64,000 bases of DNA, from NCBI GenBank assembly GCA_944990035.1, contig CALYLX010000149.1:310001-374000 (forward strand), in the 5' to 3' direction. Shown here piece after piece: positions 1 to 11,065 of this stretch. The notes beneath the pieces were generated by a model. That model was given only the letters and a program-made list of their open reading frames with translations. It did no database searches and was not told the DNA's origin. This stretch comes from Clitopilus passeckerianus. Lineage: Eukaryota > Basidiomycota > Agaricomycetes > Agaricales > Entolomataceae. The translations under genes were made by a program, and so were the position numbers. How positions within the stretch are numbered: the stretch's first letter is position 1; each line of letters starts with the position of its first letter.

Positions 1-33
1 CCTTCACGGTCGGGGATGCCTCCCTAATCCACT

Positions 34-1204
34 TCAGCCTCGGCGGCGCTTCGGCTTGTGGTGACGGAAGCATTGGGCATGAAGATGCGAGGCGCACTGG
101 GCGGAGATCTGCTTCGACGCTCCTGTTTCCGTTGCTGTGCCTAAAGCAGCAACCATGGGTGCAGAAACCACTCCCGCTTTGGCGCCCCTCGCGGTCGAAG
201 TTGTGAACCATATCCAAGCTCGGGATAGTACTACAGACGTAGCTGCCCGCAGGATGATCATATCCTTCCACCGCACCCATAATATTTTCAAACCCTTCCT
301 GTCTCCCCATACTTTGCCATGGGCACTCACCCTTGCACCTACCTGATACGTCCCAAACGCCCGACCCTTCTTCACCAAATAGCCCATCTTCAAAAGGACC
401 ATGGCTTTTGATGCCTTTTTCGCCCCTTCCCCTTGGTGCCGGGATCCTCGTCCGCTTTCCGTCTAGCACACCCATAGGAGGCTTCATGCCTGCGCCTTGC
501 TCGCTATGACCATGGAGAAGACCATGGGGAAGATAGACTTGTTGGCGACTTCAAACACCGTCAATTCAACTCAGGGCAATGAGGCATCGAACGATCAAGA
601 TACCTGAGACGACGTGTACATGACCGTTGATGCTCTCACCTCCATTGCTGCGTCAAATGCAGTAGTAATGGAGCTCCAAGCGGCCATGAGGAACCACCCT
701 CGCACCAAGGTCCCCCAGACCAAAGTAGTCAACGATGTCGTAACTGACGATGGTTCAACAAACGTACCAAACACGTACGAAAAAGCAAGCCGTCATTACC
801 CGTGGCGCCTCTTCGTTCACTGTCGACCCCTTCCCACCCAAAATACCACCGATGCTACCCTTTTCGGGCTTATTCCACGTACTCAGCCTCATCTGCAGCT
901 GCGTAGGTGGGAGAGGTTGACCATGCCCAACAATGTAAAAAGATGGGAGAAGATATCGTGTGGAGAGGTGGGGATGGATGTGGTGGCAGCGCATGAGAGG
1001 GAAGAGCTGCAGCTCCGTAATGATGACTACAGCTTGCTGCTCGACGTGGTGGACCATCCTGGACAAGGCCAAGGAAGGGTGGAGAGACCTGTAGGGGGGG
1101 GAAGGAGTGGTGACGCGGCTAGTGGCTGATGAAGCTCTGGCGCGCACAGACGGCACCTGTACGGATCCCGCGAGCCTGCCTACCGGAGATGTCTGTGCCT
1201 TCAC
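34..1204 (-). pseudogene. Gene X remnant, copy A
   Basis: Decayed, multi-frame coding remnant lying 3' of BTB copy A on the same strand. I do not recognise the ancestral protein. It is recognised because the same block recurs 3' of BTB copies B, C, E and F; a shared anchor is TACGGATC at 1160-1167, with the motif GSVQ encoded on the minus strand around it. Open stretches exist (for example 34-402 and 755-1204 on the minus strand) but they are in different frames with no convincing continuous splice model. The left side may continue beyond the window. It could still be expressed as a short gene, but frame scrambling between copies argues against this. Confidence 0.4.
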
Positions 1205-1511
1205 TGAGCTTTACGACTGGAAGGTCTCCTACAGCTCAGTCAGCACGAGAAGGCAAAGGGATTGAGTTTTCCCATTTATATATTGATAATATTCTCCAAT
1301 ATGATTAGTACGTGACGCGCCGTGACGTTGCTTTGTATGGGCAAGAAAAAATTCTTTCGAGACGATTGATTGATGAGCGCAGTCAAAATAATACATTTTG
1401 GGCATAGGTGTAGGAACCAAATGTATACAATAGGAAACATAAGGGTTATATTTTTTCATCCCGGAATTGCAGCATATGTTGGGGCCGAGTGGAAGAGGTA
1501 GAGGTACGTAA
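1205..1511. other. 3' flank of BTB copy A
   Basis: AT-rich spacer between the X remnant and BTB copy A. It matches the same position 3' of copies B, C, E and F in patches. No gene seen. Confidence 0.5.
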
Positions 1512-2549
1512 TTATATTGTACACTGGAAGAGTGAGGACACGGTAGTCGAAGGGAATCTGAGAGAAAGAGACCCACCTTTACATCGGCCCACTGTGAAAC
1601 TACACCTTGGACCCTGTCATCCAAAGCCTGCTGGCATAACTGGCAGGAAAAGGTTCCGCTCAGGTGGCTGAAGGCGGAGCTGATCATGCTGGTGGATAAA
1701 TCTGTTCCATGGTCGACGTCAGCAGCATGTGCACTTCAACGCCATAACAGCTTACCGGGTCTAGCTGCCCACGCAAGATTTGCCGATACCATAGCCCATG
1801 CACTAGTGACCTTCTTCTGCAGCTCCTCACTGCACCCCTCCACAAGTGGATGCGACCTCGGCGGTTGCAACAAGATCGTTTTGAGTGCGTCCATCCGTTC
1901 CCGGTGCAGAACCAGCAGTCGTTTCAGGTATACGCCACCAATCTTATCCACCAAGTCATCGCCAATTGTTATTATCGGCCGAGACAAGAGATGGGATGAA
2001 GCGGCAGCGGCAAGATGGTAGATGTCGAACTGGGCTGCAAGGGCGTAAAGGTCGTATGGCACCACGGGCGCGAAACTGAGCAAGTTGTTGTAGAATGGGT
2101 TTTCTGGTGGCAGGTGCAGCAGAGGGTCGATGTCGTATCGACGCATTGCGGATACAGCATCAGCGAATGTTTGAAATGGAATGGATTGGTCATTGAAGGG
2201 GAGGAAGTAGACGGCGTGGACAATCAGGGTGAAAACATCTGATGTATCTGGGACCCGCCTGAGGAGTTCTGGGTGACCTTCGACGAGTATGCAAGGCTGT
2301 GCAATAACCGACTGGAAAATCTCTGCGGAGATTCGACGTAAGACATCGATTTTCAGGTAGAAGAGGACGGAGTCTTCGGTGAGGAGGATAAGATCGTACT
2401 GGTATTTGTGGAATCCGGGCGGGAAATAAGGAGAAATTGTGAGTGCTGGCGATGGGAGCTGCGATATCATGATAAGGCAAAACTTCGATGTATAGTAACT
2501 CATCCCATACCTGTTGGTTGAGAGAGATTTCCAACGAATCGTTATTCAT
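1512..2549 (-). CDS. BTB/POZ-like family protein, copy A
   Basis: Four exons on the minus strand: 2549-2511, 2458-1756, 1701-1577 and 1523-1512, giving 292 aa. Introns are 52, 54 and 53 nt, all GT-AG. Residues about 32-135 look like a BTB/POZ fold (EDSVLFYL, then the IPDTSDV-type segment and HAVYFLPF). Residues 135-245 are helical and rich in the family pattern LYALAAQFDIYHLAAAASSH. The third exon encodes a tail with a CQLC pair (Cys267, Cys270); the fourth encodes only CTI and the stop. BTB proteins usually mediate protein-protein contacts, often as adaptors; the partner here is unknown. The start is set by an ATG just before a splice site shared by the other copies. It faces the nucleotidyltransferase-like gene at 3414 head to head. 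Confidence 0.85.
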
Positions 2550-3413
2550 GATCGTCTTCGAGTGTGAAGGAGTTGTATTCTGGAATGTTCGAACATTCAG
2601 ACCGGAAGGAACGCTTGGAAATATCAAATATCAGCGGACGCCCGAGAAATTTCGTGAACATTCACTTTGACATTCTATTCCGATCGTCATGATTAAATTT
2701 GGCATCGGCGCGTGAACGACCCCCATTTATTCTGTTGTGGTCGGACCTCTTTCAGAAGATGAGCATTAGAATATTAACCAAGCTACACTACATCCACAGC
2801 AGCACAGTAACGAGGGAAGGTGTAATATGAAGTAAAAGTCATTCGGGCCGTCCGAAAAGTAGCAGAACAACGACCACTAGAGGTTCCAAATCTAATAACA
2901 TAATAACTTAGAAGATTCTGGGCGATTACGTTGAACCTTGGCTGCAACGAACTCAAGTTTGAACGTCCTAGGCCATAATGCCAGTGCTCGCGCCGACCAC
3001 GTAAACCATAGGCCATTGGAAAAGGTGATGTCTTCGTTGCAAATTGGGGGTGGCAGCAAGCTTTCAGGCCCTCGACTGAGTCGGCTCCTCGCTCTTCCAA
3101 GTTGGTAGTATCCTCCCACGACCCTCATGATCGGCTTTCGCTAGCAATTCCTTCCGTTGAGAGTTTCCATCAGGTTTTCATGCCATTGCTCGTGTGGAAG
3201 AAGGCAACGTCCCCAGTTGCAGCGCCTAACTGCCCCTACCGTGACATATGCAACGTACATGAGGACCAATCGCCCTACAGCCTGACGCCGTGACCATTCG
3301 CCAATCCAGAGCCCGCAACAATCCCAATCCGACACCGAGTGCAACGGCGAATCAATAGAGGTCCTTCCACATTCTCGTACGAGAATTAACAACCGCCTTC
3401 GAGAACCAACTCC
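2550..3413. promoter_or_regulatory. Shared divergent intergenic region, pair A
   Basis: This 864-nt spacer lies between two divergent start codons, so it should hold both promoters. Part of it (about 2770-3000) matches 9430-9500 and 10590-10670 in the equivalent spacer of pair B. No clear TATA box was picked out. Confidence 0.5.
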
Positions 3414-5111
3414 ATGGATACATATGATAATAGAGAAAAAGTCTCCGTAGCAGCAGCCAAGGCCCTCCAAAAGGCATGTGCTGAGTTGCGGTATAGCTGC
3501 GTTTTCATCGACGAAATTGCATGCTTTGCCTATGGAGGTTCTAGGCCACCTACAGTACGGCACATCTTTCTTCCCTTGCCGCAGTAGCTGACGATGCTGT
3601 TCAGAAAGTGGAGGCCGTCATATTTCCGCCAGGACTCGGAAAGGAGGCTAAACCATCCGCTGGCGCTGTAAAGAGACTGATAGCTGATATACAGACTATC
3701 TCGGACGGAAGCTTCATCATCTCTTCCCTCGACGTCTTTCCGACTGTCCTTTCCTTCCGGCATGCCAGGATCACAGGCAAATGGAAAACAATAGTTATTG
3801 AACTCACGATTGGTTCCGCGGCCGACCAACTCGAGGTTCAGGCCATGCAAACCATTGGAGGCATGCAATTAGCGTCTCCAGAATATGTCCTATCGTCTAG
3901 GCTGTCCTTATGGCTCAGAGCTCATAATGCTGCTAAGGAAACAGCCGGACGCGAAGTTACCCATATCATGCACAAAAATCGCGAGATCGACCCTCTGCTT
4001 CAACATCTGGTCAAGGCTGGCTGTAAAATCACAAAATGGCAGCAACTCAGAATCACAACGGTACTAGAGTACTGTCGGAGCTACCCTTCTTCTGCCGACC
4101 TCTGGTTAAAGATAGGGCTTGATTCAAAGTACAAGAACTCGTCGTCTTTGACAGATGGCCCCAAGTCGTTGCCAACCACACCTACCCCTACCCTTGCACC
4201 TCCAAGAACGCTTTCCGAACCACCACCGTACGAACCCCCTCCGACTGATATTACTCATACATCAAACGAGGATGATCCCGTTGCTCCCCTCGCAACTTCA
4301 TCTACGTCTGATTTGAGCCCGTCAACGCCTATTACCGTGCCGCAGGCCGCCTTCCAGACCCCACAGATTAAGAATCCTACTCGGATTCAGATGGTGTTTC
4401 TTGCTGCTCAGCGAACTATTCATCTTCTGCAAACGATGGACCTTCCCTTAGCCATCTTCGGAAGTTTGGCATGTTTCATGTACGGAAACACTCGGTCGCC
4501 CAACGTATGTATCATTTCTACTTTGACGAAGCTACCAGGCTGATATTTACACTTTCCAGGATGTAGACATTCTAGTTCTGCCTCAAAAAGATGGACCGTC
4601 CGTCGAAGAAATAAAAGCTACACTCGTCCTTCAGGATCCAGAACACTTCTTTCTCCTCGCCGCTCGTGATCCCGAAGCAAGTTACAAAATACTTTATTAC
4701 CGCCTTTCCGACACAAAATGTTCTCCTACACCGTTGACGTCTTGTAAAGTTGACCTCGTCTCCCCCGGAACCCTCACCCTTCCCAATCTACCTCTCCCGA
4801 TGATCCACTGGGACGAAGGCCTACCCCTGATACCCTTCTCCCTTCTACTGCTTCAGAAACTGCAGAGCTGGGACCATCACAGGCAGTCAATTGAGAAGCT
4901 GAAAGTCATGAAGCAGAAGACGGATGTGGAGGATTTGAGAGGAATGTTCGAGTTGGATCTGGTGGAGGAGCTGAAGGATGGACAGGCGTGGTCTGATGGG
5001 AGGCTGTTCAGCTGGAGCTTCCTGGAAGTGTCTGTTGCCAGGGTACGGGAGATCTGCTCTGAGTATCCTGAGCTCTTTGATTATTGGAAGGACGTGGGGT
5101 TTCTGCTGTAG
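3414..5111 (+). CDS. Two-repeat nucleotidyltransferase-like protein, paralogue 1
   Basis: Three exons: 3414-3554, 3605-4504 and 4560-5111, giving 530 aa, with introns of 50 and 55 nt. The C-terminal repeat carries the Pol-beta-type nucleotidyltransferase signature: FGS, 13 residues, then DVDIL (residues about 332-352). The N-terminal repeat has a related segment (CFAYGGSRPPT, ending at residue 47), but the GS is DE and the first aspartate is Lys, so it looks catalytically dead. Between them lie a helical region and a Pro/Ser/Thr-rich linker (residues about 245-300). The substrate cannot be told; bacterial and fungal minimal nucleotidyltransferases act on proteins, RNA or drugs. The paralogue at 11066 shares exon plan, length and motifs. 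The first exon is set by matching it. Confidence 0.75.
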
Positions 5112-5650
5112 AGAACGAGTAATTTTATTCTACCTAATCTGAATACAGATTGCTCTTCGACTACTAGACAGCAGGACTTGGGCAGGGCGTTGTAATTGCA
5201 AGTTGGTCTTCATATAAATAGATATCTTCCGACTCTTTATATATTTGGTACCTGCTGCAATCAGATTGAAGGCTCCGTATCTATACGCTGAGTAAGGTCT
5301 AGCCGTCGCCGCCCAGCGGCCCAGGCCTCTGTACTTACAACTGGAGGGGCACAGCCACAGAGTGTTGAACGTTGATCACTTTATTGGCTTCACTTCTCTC
5401 CAACCTACCTCGACGCTATTCAACTTCAATGCTATGGGAGCCTTACTCGACCCAGAAACCATTCATAATAATAGTCAATGAAGCTATCTACAACTCCAGA
5501 TGCTCACTGGCTGATCTCAAAAGTCGCCTTTTCGTCAAGCAGGTGACCATGCCAGGAGCGAGCTCAAGACTATCTCGACTGGACCCAAGAAAAGCGTCAA
5601 ATAGGGTGGATTTTGTGAAGGTAAGCAAGTTCTGGCTTCTATATCTCAGC
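5112..5650. other. Spacer after nucleotidyltransferase 1
   Basis: No supported gene. Short open stretches lack family matches or conservation within the window. Confidence 0.4.
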
Positions 5651-5679
5651 CTTCCGAGAGCCTTCGCTTTTTGGTGCTG

Positions 5680-7925
5680 CACTACCCCATCATGCATTCT
5701 GGCCGAACGAAATCGTCGCTGACGAATTTGCTGCTTGTGCATAGGGTCTGATAAGGTTCCTGTGGATACCGCAAAACCTTCTCAAGTTCAAAATGACCTT
5801 CGACCTCTGTCCTTACTGGTGCCTTTTGGGCTGACTTCAAATGGACCCAGTCAGGAGAGTCGACGATGTCTTTTGCCACAAGATTGGGACTCTCTTCTCA
5901 GGCAGCCTACGCTAGAGGGCGACTACCGTGCCCAGCGAGGGCGTCATCGCCGGGGGCCAAGAATGCAGGTTCTTGCATGCAAGTAGGTCATCATCCTCAT
6001 TTTCGTTTGCACAATCTTCTTTGGCGAATTCTATTGATTTGCCACATCCCTTATTTCCGGTTACATCCTCTTATTTCTTTCTTTTTCTCCGTGCTGGTTT
6101 AAGTCTGGGAATCTGACCCGTTATTTCGTACAGGTTCATGAGGACATTCTGCCTGGTGGGAGTGGCACCATTCATGCATCCATGCTCTTCACCTCACTCT
6201 GTCGGTGCCAGTCGCGAATGGCCTCCTCTTCAACGCCTGGAAATTCTTCGAGCACATGTAGACTTAGCCCCTCTGCGAACAAGCATTCGGCCTAACACGC
6301 ATCACAAACTCATACAATGGTAGAACCGAGCTTCTACCTGTCACATCGACCTCATCGGACTTCATCCCAGGCCTCCTGTCGTCTTCCGCCACGCTCAGCG
6401 TTATCTTCACACGCACCGTATGCCTTTCCAAAGCCAATGTTGACCCTCGGCGACAAAATATGCGAATTCACGCAGAGGATGCATATGTAGGAGAACGTAC
6501 CTTACAGCTGCCATATCGACCTTGATGGGTGCTTCTCCGGGGGTCCTATCGGTTTTCGTCCTATTGCCCAGTCTGACCTCCCGTGTATCCAGCCATTCGT
6601 TGACCCCGCTGCGGCAATATCTGAGTAATTGGGATAGTTTGCCGCAAGATGGAAGATGGCTTTGGAGCTACCTCTTTCCCCTCCTCTAATCAATTCTGTC
6701 GCATTTCCTACCCAACCCCACGCCTGGTCGGCTTGGAAAATCCTTTCCGAGGCTTACTCCCCTTCATAGTGGAGGACACTCCACCCTCGGCAACGATTCG
6801 GCTTGTAATGACGAAGGCAATCAACATGAAGATACGAGGCACACCACGCGGAGATCTACTTTGACGCTCCTGTTTCCTGCTGGTGTGTCCTATGCAGTAA
6901 CGATGGGGCTCTCAGCCACCGGCAGGAGCAGGAACTACTCCCACTTTGGCGCCCCGGTGGCAGAAGCTGTCAACCATATCCGAGCTCGCGATGATGCTAC
7001 AGACGTCCCTGCTCGCAGGACGATCTTCGTGGCTTAACATCCTTTCAGCCCAGTGATAATATTCCCCGGCCCCCCCCCCCCCCCAAACCCTTTGTTGACC
7101 CGTCAGCACTGAAAACCGTCATCTTCAGAAGGACCATGGCTTGTGATGCCGTTTTCGTCCCCTCCCATTTTCGCCTGCACCCTTATTCTACCCTTCCTCT
7201 AGCGCAGCTATTGGAGGTTCCATGCATATGCCTTGCTCATCATAGCCATATAGAAGACACCCTCGTCTATAACTTCGGAGACCTTCGATTCGGCTCGTGA
7301 CGATGAAGGGTAGGAAGATAAAGATGTCTGAGACGGCGTGAACATGGCCATTGATGCTCCCCCTTCTATTGCTGTGCCTAATGCAGTAGTTATCGTACTC
7401 CAACCGACCATGAAGAATCACTCTCGCACCGAGGTTCCCCACACCAAAGTTGTTAACAATATCCTATCCGAAGATGATGCGACAGATGTGCCGAACAGTA
7501 CGACAAGCAGGCCGTCATTATCTCCCCGCTGGCACCTCTCGTTCACTGGTGCCTCTTTCCCATCCCAAATCTTGCCGATGTCGCTCTTTTTCGGCTTGCT
7601 TCATGTACTTGCCCTCATCCGCAGCCGCACCGGCGAAGCAGGTCGACACTACTTACCGACGTAAAAACACGAGGAAAGGAGGTGAGGAGAGGTGGAGATG
7701 GGTGTCGTAGCAGCGCGTGAGAGGGAAGAGCTTCAGCTGTTTGTACCAACGATGGCTGCGGCTGCCTGCTCAATATCGTGGGCAGAGTCAAGGATGGATG
7801 AGGGGACATGGAGGAAGAGAGGTGGTACTGACCCGGCTGCGTTGGCGATGAAGCTCTGGTGCGCACAGACGGCACCTGTACGGATCCCGCAAACTTACCT
7901 ACTGGAGATCCCTGTGCTCTCATCG
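5680..7925 (-). pseudogene. Gene X remnant, copy B
   Basis: The fullest X block of the A/B type, 3' of BTB copy B. Its left edge (about 5700) aligns with 31677 of copy E, and about 5950-6130 aligns with 18540-18760 of copy C. The anchor TACGGATC is at 7879-7886. Coding-like pieces occur on the minus strand, but stops and frame changes are frequent, so I call it a pseudogene of unknown function. It contains a homopolymer of 15 C at 7070-7084. Confidence 0.4.
7070..7084. repeat. Poly-C tract of 15
   Basis: Uninterrupted run of 15 cytosines inside the X remnant. It is likely to be length-variable or an assembly soft spot. Confidence 0.9.
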
Positions 7926-8175
7926 AGTCTTACGACGCTGTGGGATCGAGTTTTCCACTCATAGACTCTCCAACACGATTTATGACGTGTTGTAACATTT
8001 CTCTGTATGTGAAAATCGAGACGGTCGATTGATTAGTGTAGTCAATGTATTACGCTTTGCGTATATGTAGGAAAACCATAGTAATCGAATATCGTAAAAA
8101 ATATAAGGGTTACCCTCACCGCCCCCGGACCCGGAACGTGCATATGGGCCGCGTGGGAGAGGTAGAGGGGTGTAA

Positions 8176-9227
8176 TTATATTGTACACTGGAAGAGTGAG
8201 GGCGCGTTAGTTGGAGGGAGGCTGTTATTTGGAGAAAAACACGAACTTTCACATTAGACCAGCGAGTAACAATATCTTGCACCCTGCCATCCAGAGCCTG
8301 TCGGCACAGATGACAGGAAACGGTTCCATTGAGTTGGCTAAAGGCGGAACTGATCATGCTGGTGGATAAATCTGTTTAAGAGTTGGCGTCAGCAGGGCCA
8401 GTACTATAAGGCCATGATATCGTACCAGGTCTAGCTATCCAGGCAAAATTAGCTGCCACCGCAGCCCAAGCGCTGGTGAGCTTTGTCTGTGCTTCCTGAT
8501 TGCAGGTATTCGTCGGCGGATGTGGATCAGGTGGTTGAAGCAGAAGTGCCTTGAGTGCGTCTATCCGCTCTTGTTGCAGAAGTAGCAGTCGTTTCATGTA
8601 TACGCCACCGATCTTTCCCGCTAACTCGTTGCTGATTGCTGTAACTGGGCGAGACAAGAGATGGGATGAGGCGGCGGCGGCAAGAGGGTAGATATTGAAC
8701 TGGGCTGCGAGGGCGTAAAGATCGCATGGGACCACCGGCGCGAAACGGAGCAAGTTGTTGTAGAATGGGTTGTCTGGCGAGAGGTGCAGGAGAGGGTCGA
8801 TGTCGTATCGATGCATTGCGGACACAGCATCAGCGAATGTCTGGAACGGACAGGATGGGTCATTGAAGGGGAGGAAGTAAACAGCATGTAGAATCAGGTT
8901 GAAAACATTCGACATATCTGGGATCCGCCTGAGGAGTTCAGGATGCCCTTCGACCAATCTGCTAGGTTGCGCTATAACCGACTGGAAAACATTGCCCGAG
9001 ATTCGACGTAGGAAGTCTGTTCGCAGGTAGAAGAGGACGGAGTCTTGACTGAGCAGAATAATATCGTATTGGAAGTAGTGGAATTCTGGTGGGAAGTGGG
9101 GAGAGGTTGTGAGCGATAGCGATGGGTCCTGCCATACGACCATATCATGATCAGGGAAAACACCATGGTGGAGAGACTCATCCCATACCTGCTGGTTGAC
9201 AGAGGCTTGCGACGAATAACTATTCAT
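8176..9227 (-). CDS. BTB/POZ-like family protein, copy B
   Basis: Exons 9227-9189, 9128-8426, 8371-8247 and 8187-8176 give 292 aa, the same length and exon sizes (39, 703, 125, 12 nt) as copy A. Introns are 60, 54 and 59 nt. The first intron is a multiple of three without a stop, so reading through it also gives an open frame; comparison with copies A, C and E shows it is an intron. The tail has CHLC and ends CTI. Closest in sequence and setting to copy A: it is head to head with the second nucleotidyltransferase-like gene and followed by an X remnant. Confidence 0.85.
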
Positions 9228-11065
9228 GTTGGTCTTCTTGTGTGGATGGGTGATGTTCTGAAATGTTCGTGCATCCTTTTAAATGGCGGTCACAAACACA
9301 AGGAACACTTGGAATAGCAAATATCAGCTAACGGTCCCGTAAATTTCTGTAGTTCGCCGGTGGGCTTCAGCGCGTGGGCACACCCTGCTGGTTCTGTCGT
9401 ATCTGGACCTCTAAGAAAAGATGAGCATTATCCAGCGATACTACATCCACAGTAACACCGTATCACGGGATGGTGTGATATGAAGTACACGTTGTCCGAG
9501 TTGTCCGAAAAGGAGCAGAATAGCAGGTGCCTCACAAAAACATGCAAGGTGCAGAAATTTTTATCCGGGTATATGAGAAAGGTACGAAGAACGGCTATGT
9601 CTCGAGACCAAAAACATGACTGTGGGTTGCACTGCTCACAATTATTGCTCTCGTTGAACCTCCCGCTTAAACGTAAAGTGAGATTGGCCTGCTCCATTGC
9701 CTCGCCCGGTTATCCAGACTATCTGAGTGAGTTGTAATGCAATGAATTTCTATGTGCCTGCATAATGAGTGTAGAGACGAGGGGATGGCGTTAAGATCAT
9801 GTATCATCTTGGAGTAGCCATACTCTGTGTTATTGTGAGCGGACGCAGAAAGCTTTCCGGAAAACAGAAAAGTCTCTTAGGGACACGGAATTGCATGATC
9901 GCCGGGAGAAGCCAGGGAAGCTCGATGCAACCATTCCTTTGAAAAATTTCCGAACGAAAACTGTTTGGAAGGGCGCTCCATAGGGAGACCACAGCTGCCG
10001 TTTTGTATCCCCTGCGTACTCTGCCCACAGTCTTCATAGAATCTTTCCCAAGTAGGCATACCTCTGTGGCTGGCAGCTGGAGACGTCATAGCTAGTCGTT
10101 TATTCGCACGTGCTCAAAGTCTCAGAAGAACCTCTCCAACGTTCGGGGCCATAGCGGGATGTAGAGAACGAGTAACATCAATGTCGAACTCGAAACTGGA
10201 GATGCAGCAGACCAGACCTGAGTTAAGCAGAAAGAATCGACCTTTGTGAATTAACCTCAGTAATCGAAAGAAGATATTTCGCTGTCATCTCATGAGCTCA
10301 GAATGAGATACGACCGAATATTGTCTTGAAGAACAGCAATAGGAACAATCAGCGCCAGCGGAGTAAGCTTAAGTACACAGACGGAATTTTGTGGAATAGA
10401 ACGGAAGAACGAGCGTTGCCGAGTCAGTCGTTGCTGCAAATGAGTTTTCGAATGCGTTGCAGACCTTCAGCATGACGTGAATTTCAAGTTGACGGAGATT
10501 GAAGCATTTGTAGCGAAAGCAGGCCAGAACTACGCACCTCAGGGGCGAACTTTCACGAATCACGCATCTTCAAATGGCAAAGAGTTGCAATTCTAGAGCA
10601 CTAATTCTAAGCGATTACACTGAAAGTTGGCGACAAACAAACTTTAGTGTGAACAACATCATGATCGACAATTAATGTTTTTGTCCGTCCGCCAAATGGA
10701 AGTGGCTTTTGTGTAGTCTTGCTTGGCTAAATCATTGCAAAAAAGCAGATGTAAATAAAGTTGCTCTCATCGGATTTCGGATGGTCCTTAATCTTAAAGC
10801 ACACTCAAGCGAGGAATCCCTCCACTACTCTTCATGCCAGCAACATGCATATAGAGTTATATATTGTCCTACTGTGGATGAATATTCCTCGTGGCGTGTG
10901 AGCGTGAGCACAGGCTGCACTTCATAACTACGGTGCCTGGATCATTGTCGAGCGTCTAAACGTAATTTTCGAGCTCGGCACGAGGTGCAAGAACCAATAG
11001 ATCGTGGGTCCTTGGAGGAGGTTTCCCCAAGTACAACGACATTCGGCGCTCGGGGACCCGCTCTC
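9228..11065. promoter_or_regulatory. Shared divergent intergenic region, pair B
   Basis: 1.8-kb spacer between divergent start codons. Its left end and about 10590-10670 match the shorter spacer of pair A. About 9850-10540 matches 22370-22900 (upstream of copy C) and 35640-36060 (upstream of copy E), so it is a conserved upstream block missing from pair A. A TTTAAAAGG TATA-like element lies on the minus strand near 9275-9285, roughly 50 nt before the copy B start. No further gene seen. Confidence 0.5.

Noticed and set aside
2190..2627. 145-codon minus-strand open frame over BTB copy A
   Set aside because: Its first codons are the real first exon of copy A, but after the splice donor it runs in the wrong frame; the spliced model explains the sequence.
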